Source of the DNA: Ceriagrion tenellum
Taxonomy: Eukaryota > Arthropoda > Insecta > Odonata > Coenagrionidae
Length of the DNA: 64,000 bases
Assembly: GCA_963169105.1 (NCBI GenBank)
Contig: OY720636.1
Span: 148,947,941 to 149,011,940, forward strand
Reading direction: 5' to 3'
Below the pieces are notes generated by a model, which had not been told where the DNA came from, ran no database searches, and worked only from the letters and a program-made list of their open reading frames with translations. Within the stretch, counting starts at the first letter, position 1. Each line of letters begins with the position of its first letter. Positions 42,288-55,079 of this stretch are shown here, piece after piece. The position numbers and the translations under genes are program-made.

Positions 42288-45200
42288 GTATGTTAATATG
42301 AGGGGCTTAAGGCGCTCAGCAAACTGGCGACGTGTTTCCTGGGCAATGCTCGTCTCAGTGGAGGGTGGGTTAATGTTTTTGAAATGGTTAGTCAATGAGC
42401 GGTTTGAAATTTGTTCGTTTCGCCAGGCACCTCTGCGTTTATAGAGGGTGATTCTGTAAGTGATGGCCCCTGACGCTAACACTATAACGGTGGAGGGTGC
42501 TATTTCGGCGCTATGTAACGCCACCGTAAGTCTATAACTTCATAGCGACCCCAAAACGCTATTTGGGGACGTTAAACAGCGCCCTCCGCCCCTAATTCGT
42601 CACTTGCTGACGGATCGGCACTATCTTTTGCTTTTCTTTCAAAATGCTCTAATAGACCAACAGGGTATGTAGCTATAAGTGATTTATTTAGAAAATTAGT
42701 TCATACATGTGAAAGGAGACGCAGTAGGGAAGAATGCCAATAATTCAATATCTTTATTAATTTTGTGGCTAGACGAGGTGGATATGATAATTTTATGATG
42801 AGTACTCGGCTAAAACATTTCTTAGGCACTGCTCTTTATAACAAAAGGAATTATACAGAAATGGATGTTCTTTCCGTAACAACCGTTCCTTTTCAAAGGA
42901 TCTGTGCGGAACATGAGAGCCTGGCTCATGTTCTGTTGAGCAAAATAAATTCTTACAATTTGTTCCGTCGAACCCAAGGAATTACGCGGAAATATACGGT
43001 GTTTCCTTTTCTGAGTTAAGTAAGTTACCAGTTCCTTTTCTAAGGATTTCTACGGAAAATCCACAAGCATTCTTCCCACTAGGGCGGCGCTGGAATCGCC
43101 GAGTGCTTCTCTCTGTTGTGAATGGCCAGTGTTGATGAGGATACACGTGAGATTGGGGCACTAATTTCCTAACTTTAGAAGAAATACTAACTTTATGTGG
43201 TGCATCGTTAATACGGTTTATTTCCGGCATCATCAAGTGATTGTGAGGTTGTTAGCGATTGAATGTCTAGGACAGGAAGTGAGCAGTCGTTAAGTTACAT
43301 TTCGGGGTTATTATGTTTTGTTCGAAAGTGCCACATCCGAGACAGTGGCGAGAAAATTTTCTATTCGTGGTGAGTTTCACACGGGTTGTGCATCGCTCGT
43401 GTACGAAAGATGCGATGTCACTTAATGCCGAATACATATGATGGCTTTTGTGGCTATTGTTTCCTCTTAAAAGTTGGTGTTTACCTTTTCCGTTGTTATA
43501 ATGGTTAAAATTTAAAGAAATTTTTATTTTAGTCCCCGTGCTGTCTTTACTGTGTGTCTACGTTGGTTGAAATAGCTTGTATCGCGTGTATTTCAACGAA
43601 ATTCACTGAAAACACGAGCCAAGGTATAATTTCGTCTTTGTTAAATCAATTTCTTAAACTCTTTGCTTATCATCCACGGTGGTATTTATTATTGTTGATT
43701 TGAAGTGAGTGAATGACCATTTTTGTTAAGTTATGCTCTTTGAGTTATGGGGTTTTCGATGTGAAAGTCTCATTACAAGTACCCTTAAAATGTAATAGCG
43801 TAGTTAGCGGGTAAGACTGAATCATAACTACAACGTGTGGACAATTCGCACGTAGGATTAAAATTGAAGACTAGTCATTAACCAGTAGTGCAACATCTAG
43901 CTCTAGCCGTGAAGCTACAACGTGAAAACTTATTTCTGTGTTTCAGTTGATGACTTGTTGAAAGACTCTGTTGTATGTTTCCTTCAACAAGACAAAAACA
44001 ACAACAACAAAAACTCTTTCTTTATTGCCGAAATATCTCAGTTTCTCGTAAAATATATTTACTCTCATAATTCACCAGCTGAACCGGTAGTTATCTTTGT
44101 ATTGACGGGTTGCATGGAGCACCGAATGAAAAAAACGTCCAAGCAATTTTTTTGGGTGGATTTGCACTCACCTGTCCCTAAAGTAACAACATATGGAATT
44201 ATCATTATAAATTATTGTATATACATACAAATTATTGTAAGGCGTGTGCCTAATTTGAGTTGCTTCTTTCATAAATGCATTTTTAATTTTTAATCTGGTA
44301 TTTCCAATGTTTTCTGAAGTCCTCTACTATTGACAATATTGTAAAAAACACACTTGGAAATGGTACAGACCACAATTGAGAATTCTTTAGAACGCCCGAC
44401 GTAATTCTTTAGAACACCCTAGAGAATTCTGCGGAACGTCCCTAGGGATTGTGCAGAATGTTCGATGGAATTCTGTTTAATGGCTTTTCAATACTATTAT
44501 TACAATACAATGTTTCAATAATAATTTCAATATATAAAGGAATGCCTAAAGACCTCCATTAGAACACATTTTTAAGGAGTATCTGCATAATTTTCTCTCA
44601 GGGTATCCCAATAACGTAGTTTATGTGCAACTGATCGTGTCGCTAATTAGAGTAATTATGGAGGTTGTTTAATCCTAACCAATAGGTAGACTTGATTCCA
44701 AGATTCTTTATTGTTGACAGGGAAGATGGACGCTCAATACATGAAAGAAGCCACCATGAAAATAAAAATGTAATAATTTAACCATGTAGAAGTAGCAACC
44801 ACGGGAAATGAAACATTTTCTCTCGTCTCTGACGAGAGGCAAATTCGTTTGGCCCGCTCCCGTTCCTAGCTGCTTGTGTTTTTGTCTTGCACTTCAAGGC
44901 ATATCGTTCCCGGCTTAGCCTTTAATTTTATGTTTGCACCCGCGATTAATTGGCAAAGGATACTTATTGATTAGAAAATCATAAACAATTATCTATTCAC
45001 GACGTTATCCGACTTGGGAATCTCGAGACAGAAAGGTTTGAGTGAAAAAGTCCTCAACACTGTAATCACTTTTGGTTGGCTGATATCACTCCTTAGGTTC
45101 ATGGAAGATTGCTGCAATCATGTCCATGACCTTCTAATCAATAATTATTATATAACGGGATAGAAATCCATTAGATTTTTTACAACTTACACGTCACTGG

Positions 45201-45888
45201 AATCCTGGAATCAACCGTTGCCAATCGAAAGATTGCAGTGCTCTTAACATTTCGGAATTCTCTAGCCTACTTTTCCAGTGTATTTCCATTTGACGTTCTC
45301 CCGCGATTTCCACAGCCACTTGACACGTTTGCTATGACAGACTTATTTCAGAATTATATTAAACTTACTTGCTGAAGTTTCTGCTCACTAGATGTATCCA
45401 TTGATTTTTCTATGAATATATTTCGTCGTCAATTGCAGGAGCCCATTAAACACAGTAAAAAAGTGGTACAACAATAATAAACTTCACCTGAGTTTAATTA
45501 AGCCCCACATTACTCACATGTCCATTTTTTACCACTAATAGTACTCTTCGTGTTATGTTTACCTGCACATCGAGATAGCACAGAGGTGATCTTTTCACTT
45601 CTCTTTTGTTTCTCTTTATTTCAGCTTACACAAATAATTTGTATCAAAATTTCTCTCACTGTTTGACGCTAATAAGTATATATCGTCAAAAAATTGAAAA
45701 ACATGGTCCAAAATCATATATTTCTGCCATATAACCGACCTTTTAAATTCATTGAGCAAATTTGTGGCCTACTTTTGGTTGTTAAAAAATCTTTTGTTCT
45801 TTGCCCTTACATTTTCTGATACTCAAATTTAACGCCCCGGAGATCGGTGGGACATAGCCCGGCGGGATTTACTGAATCGTAAAAGGCA
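42288..45888. other. Unassigned sequence
   Basis: No gene is supported. A short imperfect inverted repeat (ggtggagggtgctattt and its partner aacagcgccctccgcc) spans about 42490-42590 and could be a small MITE. A single-arm PLE-like remnant (aatacggtttatttccggca, then catcatcaag) lies near 43210-43240. Imperfect 20- to 25-base tandem units (aattctttagaac type) lie at about 44380-44475. Confidence 0.35.
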
Positions 45889-46257
45889 TTATTTGCAGAC
45901 GTTGAATAATACCAGCCAAATACAACGCCCCTTAGGTTTAGAGTCGGCTCCCGAGAAGGCCTCCCCCAACTCTGGGTGACGGTCGAGGGGAAGGGTGCGA
46001 TCGGTCGCGGAGAAACTACTGGCTAATGTTTTACTATAACTGGTAGCATAATATATCTCACTCATTGCTAAGGTCTTCACTCGCGCCCCCTGTGCCATCC
46101 CCTTGGTTGGGCCACGGAGCTGTGCAAAATATTCCGACACCGCCATAAAATTAAGTGAGTTACTCGGCGGAATAACAGGTGCTTTCCATTTGCCTAATAA
46201 GGCACTAATTGCTTCACATACACATTTGCACACTTTCCTTCTATTCATTGAAAAATA
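45889..46257 (-). CDS. Hypothetical open frame, unknown
   Basis: An open frame of about 118 codons runs from the first ATG (MNRRKVCKCVCEAI) with no recognised domain, splice context or homologue known to me. The composition is not obviously repetitive. It may be a chance frame; it is listed because no other explanation covers this stretch. Confidence 0.15.
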   Translation of the reverse strand, partial: YFSMNRRKVCKCVCEAISALLGKWKAPVIPPSNSLNFMAVSEYFAQLRGPTKGMAQGARVKTLAMSEIYYATSYSKTLASSFSATDRTLPLDRHPELGEAFSGADSKPKGRCIWLVLFNVCK

Positions 46258-47139
46258 GCCCTTTTGCACACTTCTAAACAGATTAAGAGTAAAGTTGATT
46301 TGTCCTAAGTATCAGAAGCACTTCGATAATGACATAAGTGATTGTTGTCAAGTTTTTTCATTATCTGCAAAGGTTTTAGACATGCATATTGTGAGGTTTT
46401 TGAATACTAGGGTATAAAAAATTACGTTTTTTTAATTCTTACTTTGAACGAATACCAGCATCATTCAAAATATTTGGCCGTGACTGTGGTCCATTCACCT
46501 CTAGGGATGCTGCAACTCTTCGGCCATTTGCGAAACATTTCGGTGGCGTGTATCGTTCTATTCAACATCGTTCACGCTTGCTTAAGTTTACTGATGTGTG
46601 ATCTATCTGCACTGAGTCAAACACTTCGACTCCGAATCGGAAAATGCCGATGTTTTCGGATTTAATATCCCGGGTTCTCTGAAAATTTCCTCCTCTGGGA
46701 TCCATTACTTTAGGGGTTGGTAACCCTGGCTATGAGCTTTACCGTCCTCTTTTTCTTTTTCGGAGCCTTTCGTAAATATATTATTGTTGTTTCCTAGGCG
46801 ACCGGGCTCTTCGATGGACAACTTCCCTCCTGTCGTGTCCGGTGAAGGCAGTTAATCTTGTAATAATGTATTTCACCTGTCATTCGATCCATTGATCCGC
46901 GGCCATCCCTCCTCTCGACCTACCTATCTCCCCCTCCCCTCCCCGCCCCCATACTCCCTCCCTCCATCTCCCACGGTCCTTAAAAAGACGTCCGAGGTGT
47001 CCATTATGCGGTGCGACGGTAGTCCGGAGAGGGAGGGGAGAGGCCGGAGAACATACATACACCATGTGCTTCATTCGCTCCGTTTCTGGACAATATCTGC
47101 GAATTAACACTGACAACTAGCTCTTCTACGAACGTTTGG
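46258..47139. other. Unassigned sequence, pyrimidine-rich patch
   Basis: A pyrimidine-rich, GC-richer patch lies at 46900-47000. No gene is supported. Confidence 0.3.
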
Positions 47140-47240
47140 TCGAAAGAAACGTCGAAAAAATCCACGCATACATCTTTGTAGTACTTTGTAAGCCACCACC
47201 ATGGTGTGTGGCAAGGGGTGATTCCACAACATGCATACAT
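47140..47240 (-). repeat. CR1-like LINE 3' tail remnant
   Basis: Reading cgcatacatctttgtagtac, taagccaccacc and tgtgtggcaaggggtgattcc, it matches the tail at 14411-14470 (tgtgtggcaaggggtgcttcc). No coding part is attached. Confidence 0.6.
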
Positions 47241-48290
47241 AACTCGTCCCAGTCCAAGCCAGAACCTCGCACCCGCCCGCTCAGCGCGGTCGGATCAGGA
47301 ACTAGGAGAGTGCTATGTAGACGAGCATGCTGCTATGTAGTACACTTGACAAGATAGCACTACTGGTTGGTATAATTTATTATGCGATTAATGAATGAGA
47401 CTAATAAATAGTAATGCAAGATACTAAATCGTACCAAAAACAAGTTCATGACGGAAACTTCAAGCAAGGTGCGTTGTTGATTATGATGCTATGTTATTCA
47501 GCATTACTACAAAGTCTATTCTACGTAGTGACGGTGGAGGTTTCATATAGTTGATCTATGCAACTATTATAGTCCCTCATTGTACGAATAGGAAAATAAT
47601 GAATTTTTGATCAAACAATTCTGCATTCTTATTCCTTATTCTTGTGCTTGTGGTTGTTTCTATCGCAACTATAGCAGAATATGCTGATCGTCCAGCAAAG
47701 AATAGCCTGCTCCAAACTTTTGCAAATTAGTTAACCTATATTTTTCACATCGTTCAGTAAGAGAATCGCAAACGAATGCCTTCCAAAATTGGATAACACT
47801 GCTGCAAATAAGTGATGGCAGCTGCAATCTTGACAAATCACGGGAATATTGTTGCGAAATATAACTTTTCCCGCAAAGGAAAGACAATTGGGTCACGCAG
47901 GGATATTTTAAAGAGCTACCTAACTAAATAATTACCGGGAAATTAATATTGATTGTATTCAGCCCTCGCAACGTCCTTAACCCTAGACAATAATTTGACG
48001 CCGTGATGAACCAGTACGACTGGCTTCGGCCCCGAATAGAAAGCCTTAAAAAAGACCATTCCGGGATTTTGGCCCGCATTTTTCAAAACTCCGTCCTCTG
48101 TGCGTCATTCCATTAGGCGAGAGATATCACACCAACTCGCCATCGTGTATCTTTTAAAGATGCAGGTGCCTAAACTCAAACACATTTCCTCGGAAATAAT
48201 TTCTTTCTTTGAAGCTAAAAATGTGTCTTCGAGGCGTGTCCCTTCGCACTCGGACGTTCCCTCTCACCAATTGAGGTCGGAAGAATCGGG
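47241..48290. other. Unassigned sequence
   Basis: A repeated agcatgctgctatgtag-like phrase lies near 47320-47340. No gene is seen. Confidence 0.3.
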
Positions 48291-48600
48291 TTGGTGTAGT
48301 GGCTAGAGTACTACTTACCACACAGGCGGCCAGGGTTCAAATCCCTGCAGAAGCGGATGTTTTTCAGAGTAAAACTGATCCCTACTTGAGTGGCATTTCA
48401 AGTGGAGTACTCCGTCTGTCGGAGGAGACATTAAATCATGGTCCCCTTGGCGCCTTTTGTAAAGAGTAGGCTAATGCCGACGTATGCTAATGCCGGGTTT
48501 CTATCCACCCTTCCTCCCTTACCTATCCCCTACGGCGCAAATGACCATAGTCGTCGGTCGCCTCCCCAAATAACCAATCCTAAAAAAACTAAAAAAATAA
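48291..48600 (+). mobile_element. tRNA-derived SINE (second family), complete head
   Basis: Both pol III boxes are perfect: A box TGGTGTAGTGG (48292-48302) and B box GGTTCAAATCC (48334-48344), 31 bases apart as in tRNAs. The body continues through gtaaaactgatccctacttg, gtctgtcggaggagacatt and gtcgcctccccaaataacc, and ends in an A-rich tail (ctaaaaaaactaaaaaaat). It is a SINE rather than a tRNA gene: there is no acceptor stem pairing, and a 250-base body is shared with 24250-24535. Confidence 0.88.
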
Positions 48601-49269
48601 CATGATCGTCTCGGAAACAACGCTCTGAAATCCGTATGCTTTGCCCATTTTTTTAATTTTTGCCCATTGATTTAAAAAATAAATGTTTCAATTGCCGTTG
48701 TAATTTTTATATGAACGCAAAGAATTCTTCTGCACTGAGTAATATCATAGAGTAGTAATATAAATTCTTTGAATGTGTTATGTATTTTATTTTTTGAATA
48801 TGCTAATTATTATCACATTTTTCTCACAAAATATTTAATCAAATGACTTGTGAACGAAAGGCAAGATGGAGATATCACCGTAGATTTGTTAGTTTCAGAA
48901 TGCTTTATCAGTAACCAGATAAAAATACTGATTTTATTTGTCACATTTAAGATCCTTATTATATAATTATGGGAAGAGGAAGACTACTCTTTCAATAGCA
49001 TCATTTTCTACGGTCAAAAGTATGAAAACTTAGCCTTCGATCTTGTACTCTAGAAAGGTCTTATATCCCTATTACTTTTACTCCAAACATTTCTGACATC
49101 TTCAGAGAGTCTAGCGTATAAAAGTCCAAAGAACTTTTTGAGATACCTGGAAAGCCTCTCCAGGCTTGAAATAAAGACGTCCGATGACTTCTTCACTTGA
49201 ATTGGCGCCATCCTTTAGGGTGGCCTCTAATTTTCTTTTCAATTCTACTGCCGCCGATAAATCATGCAG
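48601..49269. other. Unassigned AT-rich sequence
   Basis: Nothing is supported. The minus-strand open frame at 49111-49335 overlaps the MITE that follows. Confidence 0.3.
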
Positions 49270-49423
49270 TACTAGCACATGGGCGTAGCCAGAGGGAGGC
49301 AGGGGAGCAGCTGCCTCGCCTCCTGGACGAGACATTTCATACCAAATCTGCTATACGGAGCCGGACCGGATAATGTCCTTCCCACCCCTTAGCATAAATT
49401 CTGGCTACGCCCATATGCTAGTA
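49270..49423. mobile_element. MITE with 25-bp terminal inverted repeats
   Basis: The first 25 bases (tactagcacatgggcgtagc and beyond) match the inverted last 25 with one or two differences. The unit is 154 bases and has no coding sequence. Flanks show a loose gataaat-type repetition (left gataaatcatgca, right gataaattatgatgca) that may be a target duplication. The superfamily is not assigned. Confidence 0.65.
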
Positions 49424-52400
49424 TGATAAATTATGATGCAACAGGTGACTACATATTGAATGTCTTTACAGGCGCAGATAACCCCGATTTATCATAATTA
49501 TGTTCAAAGATAGTCATCAAAGGCTATAGTCCTACATTGAAAAACTTTTACAGATTCATGCGTTACTTGGTGGAATCAAAATGTCAACGAACATGAATAA
49601 GCTTTTTTTAGTCGATAGATAAAAGAAGTTTTTCCTGATCATATTTGACTGCTCTGTAGTCTTTTTCTACATAAAGATAAAAGGTTGCGACTTGATATGC
49701 ATAAAAATTCAGAAGGGGATAGGGCGTAAGAAAGTATACTGAGGTGAGGGATGGAAGGTGAAGTGGTTGCGTCAGTTACTACACAGGAGAATTCCGAGTA
49801 CAGTACGAGAGCTGGTGGGGCGAGAGAATATTTAGAAGGGAAAACATTTGGTGACTACGACTAACTGCGACAACATGAAAAAATAGAGGAATCATCACAT
49901 TCAATACGAATTACCTGTATTACATGACGTGGTATCGGTTCACTTAGCTCTCACGAGATAGTTTATTGCTCAGTCTTTCGTCAGTGCTGACGCAACTATA
50001 GCCAATAACGGACCAGTTCCAGATTCTAATGGTCGGAATATCCGCAATTTTTCGAAAATCCCTTCTGGTCTTAGCCGAAAAAACTTGTTTCCTTGACAGT
50101 TACGCGTACTGCAAAAGGCACTCTCTCCTATACTTGCCGTCTTTGCCGGCAGTTTTCTACGAAGTACATGGCCACTTGGAGAGAGAGTAGCTCCCTTCTG
50201 TTTCATCTCGATAGCATGATTGTTCTATTGGCTAACCATTGCGATGGAGTATTGAAAAATTTAGTGCAGTGAAACCTTTTTGACTTTCTGCAATCGTAAT
50301 TTTTTGGTTGCACTTAAATGAGCGGAGAATATTATTAATATATAGGATATATTGTTAATATGAACTGTCCAGTTAATTTCTGTGGTAAGGTAAATTCATA
50401 TGAGAGGAAAGTTGAGGGATAATGAGTGAAACGGGGAATAGCCACGAAAGTATGAGCTAACGGAAACGTGCACTGCAGGATGCTAACGCACGAGGGGCTG
50501 TCAAACTATTTTATAACCATTATTTATGTAATATCAACGGTAATTTATTGATATTATAGTCTCAACAAATTTTCATTAAGGTAGGATACCTAAAACTGAG
50601 ATAATATGTGGACATTTACCGTTTATATTGGATTGGAAAGAAAAAACTCATTAAATTAAATCGCCCCTAAAAATTGAAAGCATTGGCACCCCAGCGGCAC
50701 AGGTTGCCTGGGGCTGATTGTCTCCAAACTACGCGTACGTTATGTTTACATTGAAAGGGGAAAAAATCAAGCTGTGAGATCTTAAATTATCGGAACTTTA
50801 AATTTTGGCCCACCTTAGCGAGAATGGTGCGATCAAATACATACGATATGGGAATACGGAGGGAAAAACGCCCTCGAGAGTGAGGAGTCGTCATCCATGG
50901 ATTTCTTTCTGGACCACTCCTTCGCTGTTTCCCGGGACGATAGAAATTCCTTTTTTTCTGAAGCAATCACATCCATCTCACCGAACAACCCATTTTATCC
51001 CTTTCCTTATCCACTGACTGAGTCAATCTTTTATTGTTGCTTTTCCGAGTTAAGAGAGATTTGAATCGGCGTAAAAAAGCAACGTAGTTTTGATTTTTTA
51101 AATTGCAAAGAGCAATATAATGTTTACTACCGTTGCATGTTCTCTTTAGGCATTAACTTTTCGTCCGACTTTCACCAATCTGCTCGTTTCTGTTTCCCGA
51201 CGACGAAATCGGAATAATAAATATTCGTGACGAGCACTGAGGTTCATTTGTTAAAAATACTACAGCTGTTGTTTCAGTGAAATCCCAGTTTTATGGCTTC
51301 TGCCATACCGTCCAAATGCGAGGACTTTAATTCCGTAATCGGGAATGTTATCGTAAGTTTACGCATTCGTTCTGCCTTTGGGGAAACATTCCACTGTTGT
51401 TGTTTTCACTCAGGTCATAAAAGAGCGCCGTGTCATGGCGATTAATGGAACTTATTAATGGAATTAATTTGGCATGCATGCTTTTTTTCCCGTGCGCGTG
51501 TTTTATTTTGCCCCCGTGGCCGGCCGGCCATAGTCAACGCGGTCGCTGACGACGCTGCCTCGCTTGATGGACACAGACGCAAATTTAGACTGGGCAGCGG
51601 TCAGTTGATGGACCACCAAACTGACGCTATGATGACTATCGCGAGGAGAGCTAGTGTTGGCGTCCACTACAGATTTGAAGCGAGTTCAACAGTTCATTAA
51701 GCGGCCTTTACTCGAGGGGAAGATTGCGCTTATAACTCAGAATACGCTTGGAAGGACGAGTTAGATGTGTATCATGAGAACTCCTATTTGAGTTCGTCGT
51801 CGATAGCGATGGAGTTCGATACGTGGAACAAGTAGCCGCTTCCAGTTGGGTAGACGACTGTCGTCTAACTTTTCATTCGGACGAGTGGAAAAGGCTGACT
51901 CTTATATGACGGGTTAGGTGAAGGTTGGCTTACTCAAGTTGATGTTAGTAAAGTCAATTACTCTTATTTCAGGTATAACTGAAAATTTTTCTTTCCCGAG
52001 ACGATGGTTTTGGACCTGATATTGAGGTATGTAAGATTCCTCTTCATTCTCAAATTGACATATTTCACAATTAAAGAACCTTACATTTCGATGCACATTA
52101 GTGTTTTAGTATTATTAAGTGGACGCTCGTGCAAGTGAAAGACTATTCGGAGATGAACATGTAAGAAGTAAGCCTCTTCAGATGGATTATTAGGCGGCAA
52201 GGTATATACAAGTGGTGTACGGGAGATATAACTAACAGGCGCACTCGTTGAAAAGCCTGCTCTTAGATAAAATGAAGATTTGCCCATTCATTTCCAATTT
52301 TAAAATAAACTTAACACGAGCCTTTTGTTAAATACGCGTAACAGTTGTAAACGTTGTGGCTCTGTAATTTCTGATTCCGTCATTGCCTTTTCATCAAAAT

Positions 52401-52804
52401 GCCGGAAAAACTAACTTTTGGAGTAAGAGCATAATATCCTCTCCATTTCAGATTTTCCCATTCTAGTGAGAATATTGCGGATGGCATGAAAGGAAGAGGA
52501 AAATTCCGGCTAAACTCGGAATACATTCTTTGGGTATGTGCGATCTAAAGAATCGGTATTGTGCTTACTTCAGTGAATGCAAAGCGGCTGATTGACACTC
52601 TTTATCCTCGATGAGTGATGACCAAGTGCGATACTCTAATTAGAAATGGGAGCAGTTTATGAAGCCTGGTGGTAAATCACACCCTGCCACCCACCCTACC
52701 CTACCATAGTGTCGGCTTTCACTGTATTTTGGTGATGTGGATGTAGAACTACGTGGGCAGCGTCGCCTGTCACGTGATCGTAGGAGCAGAGGGGAAGTGG
52801 GGGA
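49424..52804. other. Unassigned sequence
   Basis: No gene, RNA or bounded element is supported over 3.4 kb. The area 51380-51720 is CpG-richer with a ggccggccggcca palindrome. Open frames there are short and unrecognised. Confidence 0.3.
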
Positions 52805-53226
52805 GACTTCGTTAAAAACTGCTACGAGCGAACATATAGTGTCTCACAACTTTTAGAGGAATTTAGGTGGGAGCCCCTAGAAACTCGGAGGCTACAGGTT
52901 AGGCTTAGGTTGCTTGATAAGTTCAGAACTAATATTCAGAACTCAGAGCGACACAGAGAATATTATCATGACTCCTCACTTCATCTCTAGGTCTGACAGA
53001 TGCTACAAAATAAGAGAGATGCACTGCCGAACAGATAGGTGCAAAAACTCGTTCTTTCCGTGAACAATAAGCCACCACAATAAATATTTACCTCCACTAA
53101 ATACACTCCTATAATACATGTCACCATTCCATCTCCAAAAACTTACACCTTTACACGGCTGGTGACCTTACACCCCCTGCCACACGCCCATGCGGCGGCT
53201 CGTGGGGTATTATGTAGATGTAGATA
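52805..53226 (+). mobile_element. CR1-like LINE 3' end (family 1), with complete tail
   Basis: It starts at the FVKNCYERTYSVSQLLEEF block, runs through the C-terminal region (RWEPLETRRL) and ends with the whole tail: ctggtgaccttacacccc, cacgcccatgcggcggctcg, then tatgtagatgtagatatgg. This copy defines the 3' terminus of the family. Confidence 0.88.
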
Positions 53227-54014
53227 TGGATACCATCACATTGTATATTTAATGTGGGATAATGTTGGATGGAAGAATGTTACCATCTAGTGGTCTTCTT
53301 CGCCTCTGTACCGGGTTGTGGGATGACTCGCATCGAGGGATTGTGGGGGGGGGGGGAGGTAGGGGGAGCGCACTCTACCCTTGCTGCTGCTGACGCGGAC
53401 GTCCAGGATTCTTATTTGTATCGATATTCAATCGGCTGAGACAGAACTCGTTTGGGTTTTTATGTATTTTTTAAAATTCTTATTTCCCCCGCGTTCCCCC
53501 TCCACCTCCCCCCCCCCCAAGATCCTGTTGAGCGGAGCCGAGGCAGCGGAAACCGAATCCGCTTCTTTCTTTATTTTTTTATACACATCTCTCGCTCGTT
53601 CGAGTGCACGTTCCCAGCATTTATGTATTTTCGGCCTCTCGCTTTGATATACTATGTATGTGCTTGTCTCTCCAACTAAAAAGGGAATTATCCGCGTCGG
53701 GAAAAGGCGAACCTCTGCGCGATCAGAGCGGAGGAGATGGAAAGGAAAGCCCTGTATGTGATCCTGACGTGGCGTCGAATTGGCGTTTTCCCTTTTGAGT
53801 TCGCTAAAAGGGTCCGCCGGTTCCTTTGTGCGGAGGCCTGCGGTTTTTATCGTTTCCTATCAAAAGCCGTGGAATCGAATAGGGAGTCCCGGGTGACCGT
53901 GCCAACATAAAATCGAGAGTGCAGTCTCAGTTTTCTCGAATGTTAGCCATACCCGATGTACTCGGATATAAATGAATTGATTGCATTTATAGCCGCGTTT
54001 AGTGCGAAAACAAT
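53227..54014. other. Unassigned sequence
   Basis: It contains G and C homopolymer runs (53344-53356 and 53510-53518) and short open frames. No gene is supported. Confidence 0.3.
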
Positions 54015-54025
54015 TACATGACTAT

Positions 54026-54531
54026 ATGCATTTTACTGTTTCAGGCTTCACTTCATGGAAGTTTATAGCATCCATATTTAGAAAACACAAATTTTGTACT
54101 TTTCCACAGAATTTTATTTGTGTGGTACGACGCGTTTCACCAACTTGTGGCATCATCAGGTACAAAAATTCAGTCCAAACAGTACAGGTACAGTGCAGGT
54201 CGAACTGCTGACTTACCCCCGCCCACACCCTCCCTTTCCTCTCCCCCTTCCTTCTGCCTTTTGTATACAATGTAACAAGTTAGAACGGGTGGGCGGAGAA
54301 TCGACCAAGTGAAATATAAAGTACTTGACTCGTGTATTCCTTTTCCCTCCCCCTTCCTTCTGCCTTTTGTATATATACCTGTACTCATGATACTACTAAA
54401 AAATTACCATGCCTGTACTGTTTGGACTGAATTTTTGTACCTGATGATGCCGCAAGTCGGTGGAATGCGTCGTACCACACTAATAAAATTCTGTGGAAAA
54501 GTACAAAATTTGTATTCTCTGAATATATGGA
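54026..54531. mobile_element. Penelope-type inverted element (PLE-F) with 11-bp target duplication
   Basis: The 11-mer tacatgactat flanks it at 54015-54025 and 54532-54542. A left extension (54026-54064) precedes arms at about 54065-54188 and 54413-54531. The left arm carries, on the minus strand, CTGATGA / stem / GAAAC (54134-54159); the right arm has CTGATGA at 54441 with a mutated GGAAT. Between the arms, two direct copies of ctcccccttccttctgcctt (about 54242 and 54349) occur, and no coding sequence is seen. It matches PLE-E at 27298-27432. Confidence 0.82.
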
Positions 54532-54542
54532 TACATGACTAT

Positions 54543-55079
54543 CGTTAGTCTGTTATTCTTCACTACCCCTCGCTTTATTCGCTTCATTTGTCTCACTCGC
54601 TCGTCACCTGCTGCAGTGGCGAACTGATGACTTCAAGTGCGCGCGGCACGTTTAGCCTCACGTTAATGCTAATTGGGCCTCGTTTCTCTGGAATCACGCT
54701 TCGTGACTTGACATGGCGGCCTGTAGAGTTGGAGGGAGGGTGTTTATCCAAAATTGAGTCTGACATATGAGTCATTTTTACTCGCTCGTTATGTCGCAGT
54801 GACTTTTTCGCTCATTAGTTGCCTGGTTCATATCTCTCCTCTTGTGAGCACTTCTCTCCCCCAACAGTCGTGCGTTTTGAACATCTAATTTCATCAAACA
54901 CTGGAATTATAATAAATATGTGTGTGTGAGTTTGCGTTCGTCATCCAGTTCTTAGTCGCCAATTGGAGAGGCGGTCGACCGATTGACGAAGGTGTTTTTG
55001 TTTTCATGGAAAAGAAATTTTTGTGGTAAAACATTTTTATCAATCACATCCTACCAAGGGTATATTTTAAATTTGCATT
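54543..55079. other. Unassigned sequence
   Basis: No gene is supported. Repeated tcgctcg and ctcactcgctcg phrases lie between 54570 and 54810. Confidence 0.3.

Noticed and set aside
48291..48365. A tRNA gene with perfect A and B boxes
   Set aside because: The ends do not form an acceptor stem and the sequence continues into a 250-base body shared with another copy, so it is a SINE head.
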